NCBI GenBank assembly: GCA_017620025.1
Contig: JAFZRF010000010.1
Coordinates: forward strand, 1 to 62,246
Direction of reading: 5' to 3'
Length of the DNA stretch: 62,246 nucleotides
Origin: Ruminococcus sp.
Lineage (GTDB): Bacteria > Bacillota > Clostridia > Oscillospirales > Ruminococcaceae
Each line of letters opens with the position of its first letter. The first letter of the stretch is position 1. A model generated the notes under the pieces. That model was not told the origin of the DNA and made no database searches. It saw nothing but the letters and a program-made list of their open reading frames with translations. Below are positions 7,492 through 15,914 of this stretch, in pieces. The position numbers and the translations under genes are program-made.

Positions 7492-9039
7492 TTACACTGA
7501 ACGCTCTTCCTTGTATAATTTGCACAAGAGGTTTCTGTTGTTTATACTTCCGGTATTCAATATTCTAACAAGATACAGTATTCCCGCATAAAGCAGCAGC
7601 CATACAGATACAAGTATGACAAGTCCCGGCAGCTTTTCCGGATCCGTCGCTGTACAGCGGCAGACAAGCTCCGCCGCAGGGAGAGAAGCCGCCGCTGCCA
7701 GTACCGGCACAATGACAGTCTCCACCAGGCGGAGCTTTGTACCGGAACAGCGCAGCACCCTTGCAAGGCGCATTATGTTCCCGAAGATGTTGCTTGCGTA
7801 GTAGGATACGGCAATACCGGCAAATCCGGCAACCGGTACAAGGATAAGTACTGCGGCGATGCGAATGACATATTCCGCAAGATAGTTGAGCGACGAGAAG
7901 CCCTGATGTCCGAGCCCCTTGATAAGAGCTTCAAGGACTATCTCCATGTATATGAAAGGAACGACAGGTGCAATGGCAGCTATCATCCTCCCGCCTGTCT
8001 CGCCGCCGCCGAGGAGCTCACCGACAGCAGAGCCGGTACGCATAAGCACCGCCGACGCCATAACGGCATACGCAAGAGTGCCGCGCAGCAGCCGTGAAGT
8101 CATGGATGCGATGCGTGATCTGTCGCCGGCCGCTGACGCTCTTGCCGACTCGCTCACTATTATGCCTGACATGGAGCAGAGCACGACCGAGGGGAAGAAC
8201 AGCGTCGGTATGACTATGGCCTCGAACACTCCGAAAAGGCTGAGTGCTGCATCTGCCGAATCGCCGTACTGCCTGAGACAGAAAGGTATCAGGGCATCAT
8301 TGGTGCTGCTGAGAACAGAGGTCAGCACTCCCCCGCCCATCATCGGAAAGGCAAGAGCGGCATACTGCCGGAAAGAGAGAGTCCCCTTTCCCGTGCTCCT
8401 GTGCGGCTGACGTGCAAAAAGCATCAGCAGAAGCAGCAGCGAAGAGAAACAGCCGGCGGAAACTGAGATGATAAGTATGCGGCAGAAATCCGTGATATCA
8501 GGCTTTCCGGCAGAGAGCGTGAGCGTGACAATCAGAAGCGACTTCACCGCAAACTCCGTAACATCGCCTGCCGCTGCTATGCCTGCTTTCCGGACGGCGT
8601 TGAAATAACCCTTCAGGCAGGCAGAGGCCGCTCCGGTCACAAGAGCAGCCGGCATGATGCGAAGAGCCTGCATCATCTCCTCGCCGCCGAAAAACCGCCT
8701 GCTTATCGTCCCCGAAAACAAAAGGAGGAGAGCCGATACCGCTGTGCTCAGTATCATGCAGAGCCTTATCCCGTGCAGGAGGACACGCTCCGGCGAACCG
8801 TTCTCCCTGCCGAGCTCGCCGGAGATAAGGCGGCTCGTGCAGAGAAAGGCGCTGCCGTTGGAGAGTATCCCGGCGAGCGACAGAAAGGCGCCCGTAAGTG
8901 AGAGCATACCCGTAGCCGAGGCTCCGAGGCGGCGGGTTATGAAAGCATTTATCACTAAAGCTGCTGAGTCAAGCAGCAGCTGCATGGCGGTCAGAAGTGC
9001 GGTATCACGCATCATCTTGTTATTCAGTATTCTTTTCAC
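7492..9039 (-). CDS. MATE/MOP-superfamily flippase (SpoVB/Wzx-like)
   Basis: A polytopic membrane protein of 515 residues with about 12-14 hydrophobic helices, resembling the polysaccharide-biosynthesis/SpoVB/MurJ-like flippases. Recognisable family features are the N-terminal helix followed by FITRRLGASATGMLSL and the central AFPMMGGGVLTSVLSS. Such proteins move lipid-linked glycans across the membrane. The reading frame opens with GTG at 9048, but GGAGAGGTGA fits better for the GTG at 9039, which is used here. It does not lie in a spore or capsule cluster, so the substrate cannot be assigned. Confidence 0.8.
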   Translation of the reverse strand: MKRILNNKMMRDTALLTAMQLLLDSAALVINAFITRRLGASATGMLSLTGAFLSLAGILSNGSAFLCTSRLISGELGRENGSPERVLLHGIRLCMILSTAVSALLLLFSGTISRRFFGGEEMMQALRIMPAALVTGAASACLKGYFNAVRKAGIAAAGDVTEFAVKSLLIVTLTLSAGKPDITDFCRILIISVSAGCFSSLLLLLMLFARQPHRSTGKGTLSFRQYAALAFPMMGGGVLTSVLSSTNDALIPFCLRQYGDSADAALSLFGVFEAIVIPTLFFPSVVLCSMSGIIVSESARASAAGDRSRIASMTSRLLRGTLAYAVMASAVLMRTGSAVGELLGGGETGGRMIAAIAPVVPFIYMEIVLEALIKGLGHQGFSSLNYLAEYVIRIAAVLILVPVAGFAGIAVSYYASNIFGNIMRLARVLRCSGTKLRLVETVIVPVLAAAASLPAAELVCRCTATDPEKLPGLVILVSVWLLLYAGILYLVRILNTGSINNRNLLCKLYKEERSV

Positions 9040-9093
9040 AGTTCTCACCTCTCCGTCTATTCTATGGCGAATAATTTAAAAAAATGCAATCCA

Positions 9094-9122
9094 TTGACAA
9101 GACTGAATTAATGGTGTATAAT
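9094..9122 (+). promoter_or_regulatory. Promoter of the 159-residue membrane protein gene
   Basis: TTGACA (9094-9099) and TATAAT (9117-9122) with a 17-bp spacer, 33 bp before the start codon at 9155. Confidence 0.82.
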
Positions 9123-9154
9123 TATATTGCATTTCAGAAAACGGAGGAATAATC

Positions 9155-9634
9155 ATGTTAGCATTCATCATTGTCGCACTTATCTCAGCCACCATCATAG
9201 CGGTCACATACACCGGCTATGCCAGGAAGAAAAACGCCTGTTCACAGATAGTCGAGTGCAGGCTCATCACGTACGATGAAAAGATACACGCCGCCCCGGA
9301 TCTAAGCGAGCCCGGAATTTTCACGAACTATTACGAGCAGCAGATGAAGTCTGACCGTGAAAGATTTATGGACATAGGAAGACGTGCTCCTGTCGAGTTC
9401 TCCCCTGTATACGCCTATACAGTCAACGACAAGGTCTACAAGATCAGAAGCAATATCTACACACCCAAGAGAAACGAAGCTCTCGGAAATATAATCCCGC
9501 TTTTCGTAGATCCCGATCATCCGGAGAGAAAATTCTTCCCGGAACCGGAAAAGGCAAAGCTGACATATATCTGTGCCGTTGCAGCAGCAGTGCCGGTAAT
9601 AATGCTTCTGTTCCTTTTCCTGTTCGGAGAATAA
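9155..9634 (+). CDS. Two-helix membrane protein, DUF3592-like
   Basis: 159 residues with a membrane helix at each end (about 2-21 and 136-157) and a roughly 110-residue beta-rich domain between. The middle contains VEFSPVYAYTVNDKVYKI and PLFVDPDHPERKFF, the pattern seen in DUF3592-type proteins (an aromatic strand, then an N/VDPxxP loop). The larger protein at 13756-14889 ends with a similar module, so the two appear to be related. Function is unknown. GGAGG lies before the ATG. Confidence 0.65.
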   Translation: MLAFIIVALISATIIAVTYTGYARKKNACSQIVECRLITYDEKIHAAPDLSEPGIFTNYYEQQMKSDRERFMDIGRRAPVEFSPVYAYTVNDKVYKIRSNIYTPKRNEALGNIIPLFVDPDHPERKFFPEPEKAKLTYICAVAAAVPVIMLLFLFLFGE

Positions 9635-9647
9635 TACAGTGTTATTA

Positions 9648-9820
9648 AGGGGACGCCTTCACTTGCAAGGCGTCCCCTCTTTCAAAACAGTCCCCCGGAT
9701 TGTTTTGAAATTCACCCCTTGCGAAGCGCCCTGCGGATAAATGTGGGACTCTGTCCCACACCCTGCCAGAGGCGCTGCCTCTGGACTCCGCTAAAGGGGC
9801 GCAGCCCCTTTAGAATCCCA
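9648..9820 (+). repeat. Dispersed four-hairpin repeat, copy A
   Basis: About 173 bp made of four consecutive hairpins: GGGGACGCCTT/AAGGCGTCCCC, AAAACA.T/A.TGTTTT around a run of C, CAGAGGC/GCCTCTG, and CTAAAGGGG/CCCCTTTAG, ending AGAATCCCA. Three further copies lie at 23096-23290 (inverted), 54601-54791 and 61931-62106 (interrupted). It has no reading frame of its own and sits between genes, downstream of 9155-9634. Confidence 0.85.
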
Positions 9821-9840
9821 CACAAATGAACAACGAACTA

Positions 9841-9877
9841 AAGCCATGAGAACATTGAACTGCTCCATGGCTTTTTT
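9841..9877 (+). terminator. Rho-independent terminator
   Basis: AAGCCATG and CATGGCTT form the stem, followed by a T run (CTTTTTT). It lies downstream of the 9155 gene and repeat copy A, just before the next promoter. Confidence 0.75.
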
Positions 9878-9899
9878 ATCTGCATTTTGCGTCTGCGGA

Positions 9900-9928
9900 T
9901 TGACTAATGGCCGGAAACATGGTATAAT
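9900..9928 (+). promoter_or_regulatory. Promoter of the rhodanese-TtcA fusion gene
   Basis: TTGACT (9900-9905), 17-bp spacer, TATAAT (9923-9928), 49 bp upstream of the start codon. Confidence 0.8.
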
Positions 9929-9977
9929 CCATAAAGCAGATCATGCACAGGAATCGTGTGCTGACGGAGGTAATACT

Positions 9978-11114
9978 ATGTCTTATGAGATAACAGCAGA
10001 GCAGCTTGGCGCAATGGCGCCGAAGGAATATATACTTATTGATATGCGTGACAGCTCGGCCTTTGAGTACGGCCATATCGACGGCGCTGTCTCTATGCCC
10101 GGAGAGACCTGCCTTGATGCAGAACTCCCCTCAGACAAGCTCGTCGCAGTTTATTGCAGGAGTGGCATCATAAGCCGTGAGCTTGCGGACAAGCTGCGTG
10201 ACAAGGGATATGACGCCTACAGCCTTGAGGGCGGCTATGCCGACTGGCTGCGTATAAGGCTCGAGGGCCTTCAGATAACGAAGGATGTTGAGCACAGCAT
10301 ACAAAAGAAGTTCAAGAAAAGCATCTGGTGCAGATTCACCAAGGCGATAAACGAATACCAGCTCGTCCAGCCCGGCGACAGGATAGCTGTCTGCATCTCC
10401 GGCGGCAAGGACTCCATGCTGATGGCAAAGCTCTTTCAGGAGCTCAAGCGCCATGACAAATTCCCGTTCGAGGTGAAGTTCCTCGTCATGGATCCCGGCT
10501 ACAGCCCGGAGAACCGCCGTGTTATCGAGAAGAACGCCGAATCCATGTCAATACCCGTAACGATATTCGAATCGGATATCTTCGATTCGGTATACAACAT
10601 CGAAAAGAACCCCTGCTATATCTGCGCCCGTATGCGCAGAGGCTACCTCTACAGCCATGCACAGGCACTCGGATGCAATAAGATAGCCCTCGGTCACCAC
10701 TTCGACGACGTGATAGAGACGATACTCATGGGTATGCTCTACGGCGGTCAGGTACAGACCATGATGCCGAAGCTCCACAGCACCAATTTCCCGGGAATGG
10801 AGCTTATTCGCCCGATGTACCTTATCCGTGAGGACGATATCAAGCACTGGAGAGACTACAACGGTCTGCATTTCATACAGTGCGCCTGCAAGTTCACGGA
10901 TACCTGCACAACCTGCGATCCGGACAGCCGTTCCGTCTCGAAACGCCTTGAGATCAAGAATCTTATTGCTCAGATGAAGAAGATAAATCCGCAGGTGGAG
11001 AAGAACATTTTCCGGAGCGTCGAGAATGTGAATCTCAGTACCGTAATAGCCTTCAAGGACAAAACCGGTGTACATAATTTCCTTGATGATTACGACGCTG
11101 AAGACAGTGAATAA
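9978..11114 (+). CDS. Rhodanese domain fused to a TtcA/PP-loop tRNA thiolase
   Basis: 378 residues in two modules. Residues 1-95 form a rhodanese domain with the active-site loop YCRSGIIS (C60), able to carry a persulfide sulfur. Residues 110-370 form a PP-loop ATPase of the TtcA type: SGGKDS at 141-146, a CYICAR pair, GHHFDDVIETILM, and a late cysteine cluster CKFTDTCTTC. TtcA proteins make 2-thiocytidine in tRNA using an iron-sulfur cluster. The fusion suggests a dedicated sulfur donor tethered to its acceptor. The start at 9978 is chosen for the GGAGG at 9966-9970; the frame opens farther upstream without a binding site. Confidence 0.87.
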   Translation: MSYEITAEQLGAMAPKEYILIDMRDSSAFEYGHIDGAVSMPGETCLDAELPSDKLVAVYCRSGIISRELADKLRDKGYDAYSLEGGYADWLRIRLEGLQITKDVEHSIQKKFKKSIWCRFTKAINEYQLVQPGDRIAVCISGGKDSMLMAKLFQELKRHDKFPFEVKFLVMDPGYSPENRRVIEKNAESMSIPVTIFESDIFDSVYNIEKNPCYICARMRRGYLYSHAQALGCNKIALGHHFDDVIETILMGMLYGGQVQTMMPKLHSTNFPGMELIRPMYLIREDDIKHWRDYNGLHFIQCACKFTDTCTTCDPDSRSVSKRLEIKNLIAQMKKINPQVEKNIFRSVENVNLSTVIAFKDKTGVHNFLDDYDAEDSE

Positions 11115-11281
11115 CGGTCACTTTTTTGACTGTAATCACGTTTCCACATTATACCAACAGTATTAAACAGCTTTTCAACACTTTTCCCACACGCTTTCAA
11201 CCCCGTTTTTGTCGTTTTGATATAAAAGGATGTTGCTGCTTTGTGCATTATGTAGACTTTTATTAAGTTGCATCTTTTATA

Positions 11282-11375
11282 TTGACAAACGAAAAAGACG
11301 GGGGTATAATTGATATATGGAGATAAATGCGGATATGTTGTCGGTTTTACGAAGAAAAAAATATAACAAAACCGA
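11282..11375 (+). promoter_or_regulatory. Promoter and 5' leader hairpin of the carboxypeptidase gene
   Basis: TTGACA (11282-11287) and TATAAT (11305-11310) are spaced 17 bp. The untranslated leader contains a perfect 8-bp inverted repeat, TCGGTTTT (11341-11348) with AAAACCGA (11368-11375), without a T run, so it is a leader stem-loop and not a terminator. The rest of 11115-11281 shows nothing recognisable. Confidence 0.75.
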
Positions 11376-11406
11376 ATGCGACTTTCCGTGATTTCAGAGG
11401 TGTAGA

Positions 11407-12489
11407 ATGAACAAAGAAAGGGAACCCGGAACGGCTCATAAGTTCAGACTTTCAGGCACGGCAGTTTCCATTTTTGTTCTGATCATTTCCGGCATTGCCG
11501 CAGTTTTTTACGGCTGCAGCAAGGTCCCGGCCGCTTTAGGTGCGGAGCAGTCCGCGGCAGAGTTATCTGCTGAGGGCAGCAGCGGGATACCCGGAGATAC
11601 GGCAGATCAGTCCGACAAAGGGAACACTGCGGTGCCTTTCGTTATCTATCCCCACCGTTCGGAGTCAACAACTGAATTCAGCGACGATCTTGACGCAGAG
11701 GCTGCGGTTCTTTTCAATGCCTCGACCGGTGAGATAGTTGCCGCAAAAAATGAGGAGGCTCCGATCTTTCCTGCGTCACTTACCAAGGTGATGACGCTCA
11801 TCGTTACTGTCGAAAACGCGGAAAGCCTTTCAGACACCGTCGAGATCACTCAGGATATGATCGATCCGATGGTGGAAGCGGACGCCTCAAGATGCGGATT
11901 TGAGCCCGGAGATACTCCCACGGTCGAGGATCTGCTCTATGGCATGATACTTGCTTCCGGTGCGGATGCCACCCTTGCGGCGGCTGATTACACCGCCGGC
12001 TCGGAAACTGCCATGGCCGCCATGATGAACAAAAAGGCTAAAGAGATCGGTCTTCACGACACCTATTTCACCAACGTGACCGGTCTTCACAGCGACCAGC
12101 ATCACAGTACGGTATCCGATATGGGTACTATCCTCGCATACGCCATACAGAATGACCTGTGCAGGAAGATACTCTCAACGGAATACTACGAGCTGGACGC
12201 AAATGAGATGTGTCCCGACGGGATAGAGCTCCACAGCACCCTCAAAAGCCGTATGTACGGCGATGAGATGCCCGGAATACTCGTTCTCGGAGGCAAGACA
12301 GGATATACAGATAAGGCAAAGTGTTGTGTAGAAAGCTTTGCGGAGGCTGACGGTGAGACTTACATCCTTGTTATCGCAGGAGCGACAACAAATTGGAATG
12401 CAGTATACGATACTCTTAGCTCTTACAGTATCTACTGCATAGGGGGTGAAAGCTATGAGCCTTCCAGATATAAGAAAAGAGAGAAATAA
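11407..12489 (+). CDS. D-alanyl-D-alanine carboxypeptidase, peptidase S11 (DacA/DacF-like)
   Basis: 360 residues. An N-terminal membrane segment (about 19-40, ending FYGC) leads to a Ser/Gly-rich linker and an S11 penicillin-binding catalytic domain that trims the terminal D-Ala from peptidoglycan stem peptides outside the membrane. The three active-site boxes are SLTK (124-127), SGADA (184-188) and KTG (297-299). The second box has Ala where many family members have Asn (SGN). The domain ends near the C-terminus without the usual C-terminal amphipathic extension. Its last 35 bp overlap the start of the next gene, so the two cell-wall genes are translationally coupled. Confidence 0.9.
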   Translation: MNKEREPGTAHKFRLSGTAVSIFVLIISGIAAVFYGCSKVPAALGAEQSAAELSAEGSSGIPGDTADQSDKGNTAVPFVIYPHRSESTTEFSDDLDAEAAVLFNASTGEIVAAKNEEAPIFPASLTKVMTLIVTVENAESLSDTVEITQDMIDPMVEADASRCGFEPGDTPTVEDLLYGMILASGADATLAAADYTAGSETAMAAMMNKKAKEIGLHDTYFTNVTGLHSDQHHSTVSDMGTILAYAIQNDLCRKILSTEYYELDANEMCPDGIELHSTLKSRMYGDEMPGILVLGGKTGYTDKAKCCVESFAEADGETYILVIAGATTNWNAVYDTLSSYSIYCIGGESYEPSRYKKREK

Positions 12490-13591
12490 TTATCAGCACT
12501 ATCCCATTACTGATAAGAATACAGCACTTTCATACAATACAGCAGAGACTGAGGCTTACAGCGAGACCTTCAGCCCCGCATTCCCGAAGAGTCGTGAAAA
12601 GACCCGCAAGGAACGCACAGAACGCTATGAAAGAAGAAACACGATGCTCAACACAGCATTGTGGGGATTATATATATTCGCTATCGGCGGCGCTGCTTTC
12701 AATGCAGTGTTCAAGAAAAGCACATACGAGATAACCGCCAACCACGGTAAATTTGCTGCACGTCCTTCCAACTCAGTTATCGACTATGTACCGGAGGGAG
12801 CAACTACTCCCTACTCCCCTCTTGCAAAGGGCGAGACACATACTCAGGTAGCTCTCAACGAGTTCCAGATGACTGATACTCTTACAATGGATGATGTACA
12901 TCACGGAACTCTCCTCCTTGTTGACGAGGAGCATCCGATACAGGACGGCGGAAAGGCTGACACCATAAGAGTCAGCGATACCATGAACGGCTACTATGCT
13001 CTCATCAGTCAGGACGTAAGACTTGCCCCCGAGGCAGTATCTGCACTGAACGAAATGATGGAGGCATACGGAAATATCAACGGATACGGCGATTTTGTCG
13101 TATACGGCACTACCGAGACATTCACCGGTGAGGGTTCATGCTGCCCGCAGTATTTCCCCGAGTCGCAGACAGGCTATACCGTTGATCTTGCTGTATCGCT
13201 CGGCGGGCTCCTCCCCTACGACGGCGAGGACAGTCAGCGCTGGGTCGTTGAGCACTGTGCAGAGTACGGCTTCATTGTACGCTATCCGCAGAACAAGGCC
13301 GCTGTAAACGGTCACGACTATGTTCCGTGGCATCTCAGATACGTAGGCAAGGTACACGCAGCCGCTATGGTAAAGAACAACCTCTGCCTCGATGAGTACC
13401 TGAGCTATGTAAAGCGCTATACATTCGACGAGCCGCTCGTTGTAACTGTCGATGACAAGATGTATCATGTCTTCTACACCAAGGCCGAAGAGGAAGGACC
13501 TACACACGTTCAGAGATTCCTTGACGGAGGATATGAGGTTTCCGGCAACAATACAGACGGCTTTATCGCAACTATCTGGAAAAACGACTGA
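12455..13591 (+). CDS. VanY-like (M15B) protein with missing active-site residues
   Basis: 378 residues: a cytoplasmic Lys/Arg-rich N-terminus, one membrane helix at about 62-80, then an outside domain. The C-terminal half (about 180-345) follows the VanY/M15B D,D-carboxypeptidase fold. The family's SxHxxGxAxD box reads ESQTGYTVDL here, so the first zinc ligand His is S237 while D244 remains. The EPWHxRYVG box reads VPWHLRYVG, so the catalytic Glu is V290 while H293 remains. It is therefore probably inactive as a carboxypeptidase and may bind peptidoglycan instead. ATG 12455 follows AGGGGGTG; a GTG at 12446 overlaps that site. Confidence 0.75.
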   Translation: MSLPDIRKERNNYQHYPITDKNTALSYNTAETEAYSETFSPAFPKSREKTRKERTERYERRNTMLNTALWGLYIFAIGGAAFNAVFKKSTYEITANHGKFAARPSNSVIDYVPEGATTPYSPLAKGETHTQVALNEFQMTDTLTMDDVHHGTLLLVDEEHPIQDGGKADTIRVSDTMNGYYALISQDVRLAPEAVSALNEMMEAYGNINGYGDFVVYGTTETFTGEGSCCPQYFPESQTGYTVDLAVSLGGLLPYDGEDSQRWVVEHCAEYGFIVRYPQNKAAVNGHDYVPWHLRYVGKVHAAAMVKNNLCLDEYLSYVKRYTFDEPLVVTVDDKMYHVFYTKAEEEGPTHVQRFLDGGYEVSGNNTDGFIATIWKND

Positions 13592-13629
13592 CAGGTCATA
13601 CCGTGTTTAGCGGGATGACCTGTTTTTTT
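13592..13629 (+). terminator. Rho-independent terminator of the cell-wall operon
   Basis: CAGGTCAT and ATGACCTG form the stem, followed by seven T residues, directly after the stop codon at 13591. Confidence 0.88.
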
Positions 13630-13685
13630 ATCCGCAGAGCAGTATCATCTCCTGTGACACAGAAAGCCGCCAATAGTAATATCAC

Positions 13686-13714
13686 TTGACTTTTACAGCC
13701 TGTTGTGATAGAAT
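13686..13714 (+). promoter_or_regulatory. Promoter of the 377-residue membrane protein gene
   Basis: TTGACT (13686-13691), 17-bp spacer, TAGAAT (13709-13714). Confidence 0.65.
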
Positions 13715-13755
13715 AATATCAATTTGATATGAACAACACTCAGAAAGGACGTACT

Positions 13756-14889
13756 ATGAACCCGCGTATCAGCTACAGACTTTTAAAAGAACTCATCAAC
13801 CCAGATACAGATATCACCCTTATGTCCGACGACGAATTCGATGCTCTGTCCCCTGCCGCTCAGAAGAAAGAAGTACGCAGGGCAATGAAATCAACAGGGA
13901 TAAAGAAATCGGATCTCAGAGCGGCTTTCAGGCCTACCGATATAACAGAACACAAGGACTCTTCCGCCACACTGATGGTCGTAACAGCGCTCTCCATGCT
14001 GGCCGGCTTCATTACCGCCATCACAGGACTTTGCCTCACGGAGAACAACGAAGAGCTCGGGGGGCTGATCGTAGTAATAGGTCTTATACTCGCCGCAGGA
14101 GTACCTGCTGTATGCTTCTTCCTTGACAGACTCGAACATGACAGAACACTTAAAAGGATGGAGAAGGATCCGAAATATGCCGGCATCCTTAAAAGGATAC
14201 GCGGCGAAGAGACTGCCGACACAAACTTCTCCGATGATACTCCGCCAAAGAAGGTGCTGCTGACAGGCGGTACAGGCATAGCTTTAGTTGCTGCCTCGCT
14301 TATATCGCTCAGCATATTCCGCAGCACTTTTCTCGGTATATTATTCGGTGCACTTTTCTTCACCGGATTTACCCTGCTCTCGATAAGTTTCAGGCTCAGC
14401 AAGAAGCGTGATGCAGCGATAATGATGAATTTCCCGGCTCTGATCGGCCTTATCGTGATGATACTGCACCTTACCGTACTGATAAAGCATGAGATGTACT
14501 ACGCTTCGGTTCTGGTATGCAGCATAGTATATATGATCACTCTCCTGCTCATGCCGGTGATATTCAATCTGATAAAGAGAACGCGCTGTACAGTTACTGT
14601 GCCGGCAAAATGTGTTTCCGTAAAAGAAACCAATCCGGCAAGCAGAACGAAGAATTCTTACCGTGCTGTCTGGAGATACAGCTATAATGGTGTGGAGTAC
14701 CTTCACGAGGATATCTCCTCAACCGAATATATCGGCCGCGGAGATACAAAGGATATCCGGATAAACCCCGATGATCCCCACGATATATACAATATCAGGC
14801 GGCCAAGCTCCTGCGGCCTCATGATTGTCTTCTGTGCAATAACTGCCTTTATTGCATTCATGATCTCGGCAGGCATCCCAATGACATAA
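13756..14889 (+). CDS. Multi-span membrane protein with DUF3592-like C-terminus
   Basis: 377 residues. A charged cytoplasmic N-terminus of about 75 residues precedes paired hydrophobic helices near 80-125, 170-215 and 230-285. A soluble module (about 290-360) containing SYRAVWRYSYNGVEYLHE and INPDDPHDIYNI then precedes a final helix. The late module resembles the DUF3592-like domain of the 9155 gene. The start is taken at 13756, preceded by AGAAAGGAC; the frame opens 27 nt earlier without a binding site. No enzyme motif is visible and the role is unknown. Confidence 0.6.
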   Translation: MNPRISYRLLKELINPDTDITLMSDDEFDALSPAAQKKEVRRAMKSTGIKKSDLRAAFRPTDITEHKDSSATLMVVTALSMLAGFITAITGLCLTENNEELGGLIVVIGLILAAGVPAVCFFLDRLEHDRTLKRMEKDPKYAGILKRIRGEETADTNFSDDTPPKKVLLTGGTGIALVAASLISLSIFRSTFLGILFGALFFTGFTLLSISFRLSKKRDAAIMMNFPALIGLIVMILHLTVLIKHEMYYASVLVCSIVYMITLLLMPVIFNLIKRTRCTVTVPAKCVSVKETNPASRTKNSYRAVWRYSYNGVEYLHEDISSTEYIGRGDTKDIRINPDDPHDIYNIRRPSSCGLMIVFCAITAFIAFMISAGIPMT

Positions 14890-14908
14890 CAGGTAAATAA
14901 CCATATAC

Positions 14909-14947
14909 AAGGAAACGGGAACGAATCATGATTCGTTCCCGTTCCTT
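14909..14947. terminator. Convergent bidirectional terminator
   Basis: A near-perfect palindrome, AAGGAAACGGGAACGAAT paired with ATTCGTTCCCGTTCCTT, lies between genes converging at 14889 and 14956. Confidence 0.8.
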
Positions 14948-14955
14948 ATATCATA

Positions 14956-15414
14956 TTACTGCTGTATAGTAGAATCCTTCTGTATAGCTTCCATTTTGGC
15001 ATAGCGCTTTTTGAGCTGCTGATTCATCAGTGAGGTATGCTTTCTGTCTACAAGATAATGTACAAAGCAGGTGAATGAATAGATGAATACTACTGCCAGG
15101 AAGGTAAGGAATGCCGAAAAAGGAGTGATCCTGCACCAGCCGAACATCTTCAGCAGGAACAGAGTTATCACAAATATGAGCATAAAATGCGTCACCCACA
15201 GTATCAGCGAGACCTTTACGCTTTTAGGATCAAAGCAGAGCAGAATAGCAGTAGGAAGTGCCGTTATGAATCCGCTGAACAGTATCTGCCAGAGTATGAC
15301 GCTCTCCATCTGCTGCCCGGAGAAAGTCAGATATATCGCCGCCGCAATAAGAACAGCAGTCGTGATGTCCACAAAATAATGCAATAATGAGATGAAAAAT
15401 TCCTTTATCATCAT
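14956..15414 (-). CDS. DUF3021 family four-helix membrane protein
   Basis: 152 residues with four hydrophobic helices (about 13-31, 42-60, 72-92, 100-122) and a basic, helical C-terminal tail. This matches DUF3021, a family that is habitually encoded directly after a LytTR DNA-binding protein. Here its start overlaps the LytTR stop by 4 bp, so the two are translationally coupled. By analogy with LytTR-associated membrane regulators it probably controls the DNA-binding partner at the membrane; that role is an inference. Confidence 0.8.
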   Translation of the reverse strand: MMIKEFFISLLHYFVDITTAVLIAAAIYLTFSGQQMESVILWQILFSGFITALPTAILLCFDPKSVKVSLILWVTHFMLIFVITLFLLKMFGWCRITPFSAFLTFLAVVFIYSFTCFVHYLVDRKHTSLMNQQLKKRYAKMEAIQKDSTIQQ

Positions 15415-15860
15415 TCAACCTCCTCGATACCAAGTCTGATCTTCAGGCTGTGAACATACTGCCTTGAGATCACAACTTTTTCGCCGTTTTTCAGATGAGC
15501 CTCCAGCTTGCCGCTGAAAAGCGGTGACAGATACTCTATCTTTTCCATGTTAACTATCATCGACTTTGAACAGCGCACAAAATCAAGCGGCATGAAAAGC
15601 TCCTCAAGCTCATAGAGCTTGTATTTGACTTCATACACCTCTGAATGATAATAGGCAAATACCCGGTTCTCGTTCGCTTCAAAATAGAATACATCCTGAT
15701 AGTTAAGACGCACTATCTTGTCGTCAAGATAACCGGTAATCTCCGTGTTTACAGTCTGATACGACAGGAGCATGGAGATCAGCCGCTGATCAGGTGATGC
15801 ACACCTGACGATAACAACGTCCTCGTCGTTCGGCTGAGGTGATTCGATTATTATTCTCAT
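15411..15860 (-). CDS. LytTR-domain transcription regulator
   Basis: 149 residues. The C-terminal 100 residues form a LytTR DNA-binding domain (VFYFEANENRVFAYY, FVRCSKSMIVNMEKIEYL, VVISRQYVHSLKIRLG). There is no CheY-like receiver domain, so it is not a classical response regulator. The N-terminal 45 residues form a short strand-helix extension. It pairs with the DUF3021 gene. LytTR proteins bind direct repeats spaced about 21 bp, and arrays with exactly this pitch occur at 18373-18426 and 25339-25392. The link is a proposal, as other LytTR proteins may exist outside the window. Confidence 0.88.
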   Translation of the reverse strand: MRIIIESPQPNDEDVVIVRCASPDQRLISMLLSYQTVNTEITGYLDDKIVRLNYQDVFYFEANENRVFAYYHSEVYEVKYKLYELEELFMPLDFVRCSKSMIVNMEKIEYLSPLFSGKLEAHLKNGEKVVISRQYVHSLKIRLGIEEVE

Positions 15861-15914
15861 GATCGGCCTCCGCTGATGTAATAAATAAAGTAATGTAAAA
15901 TAAGTATGTTTATG

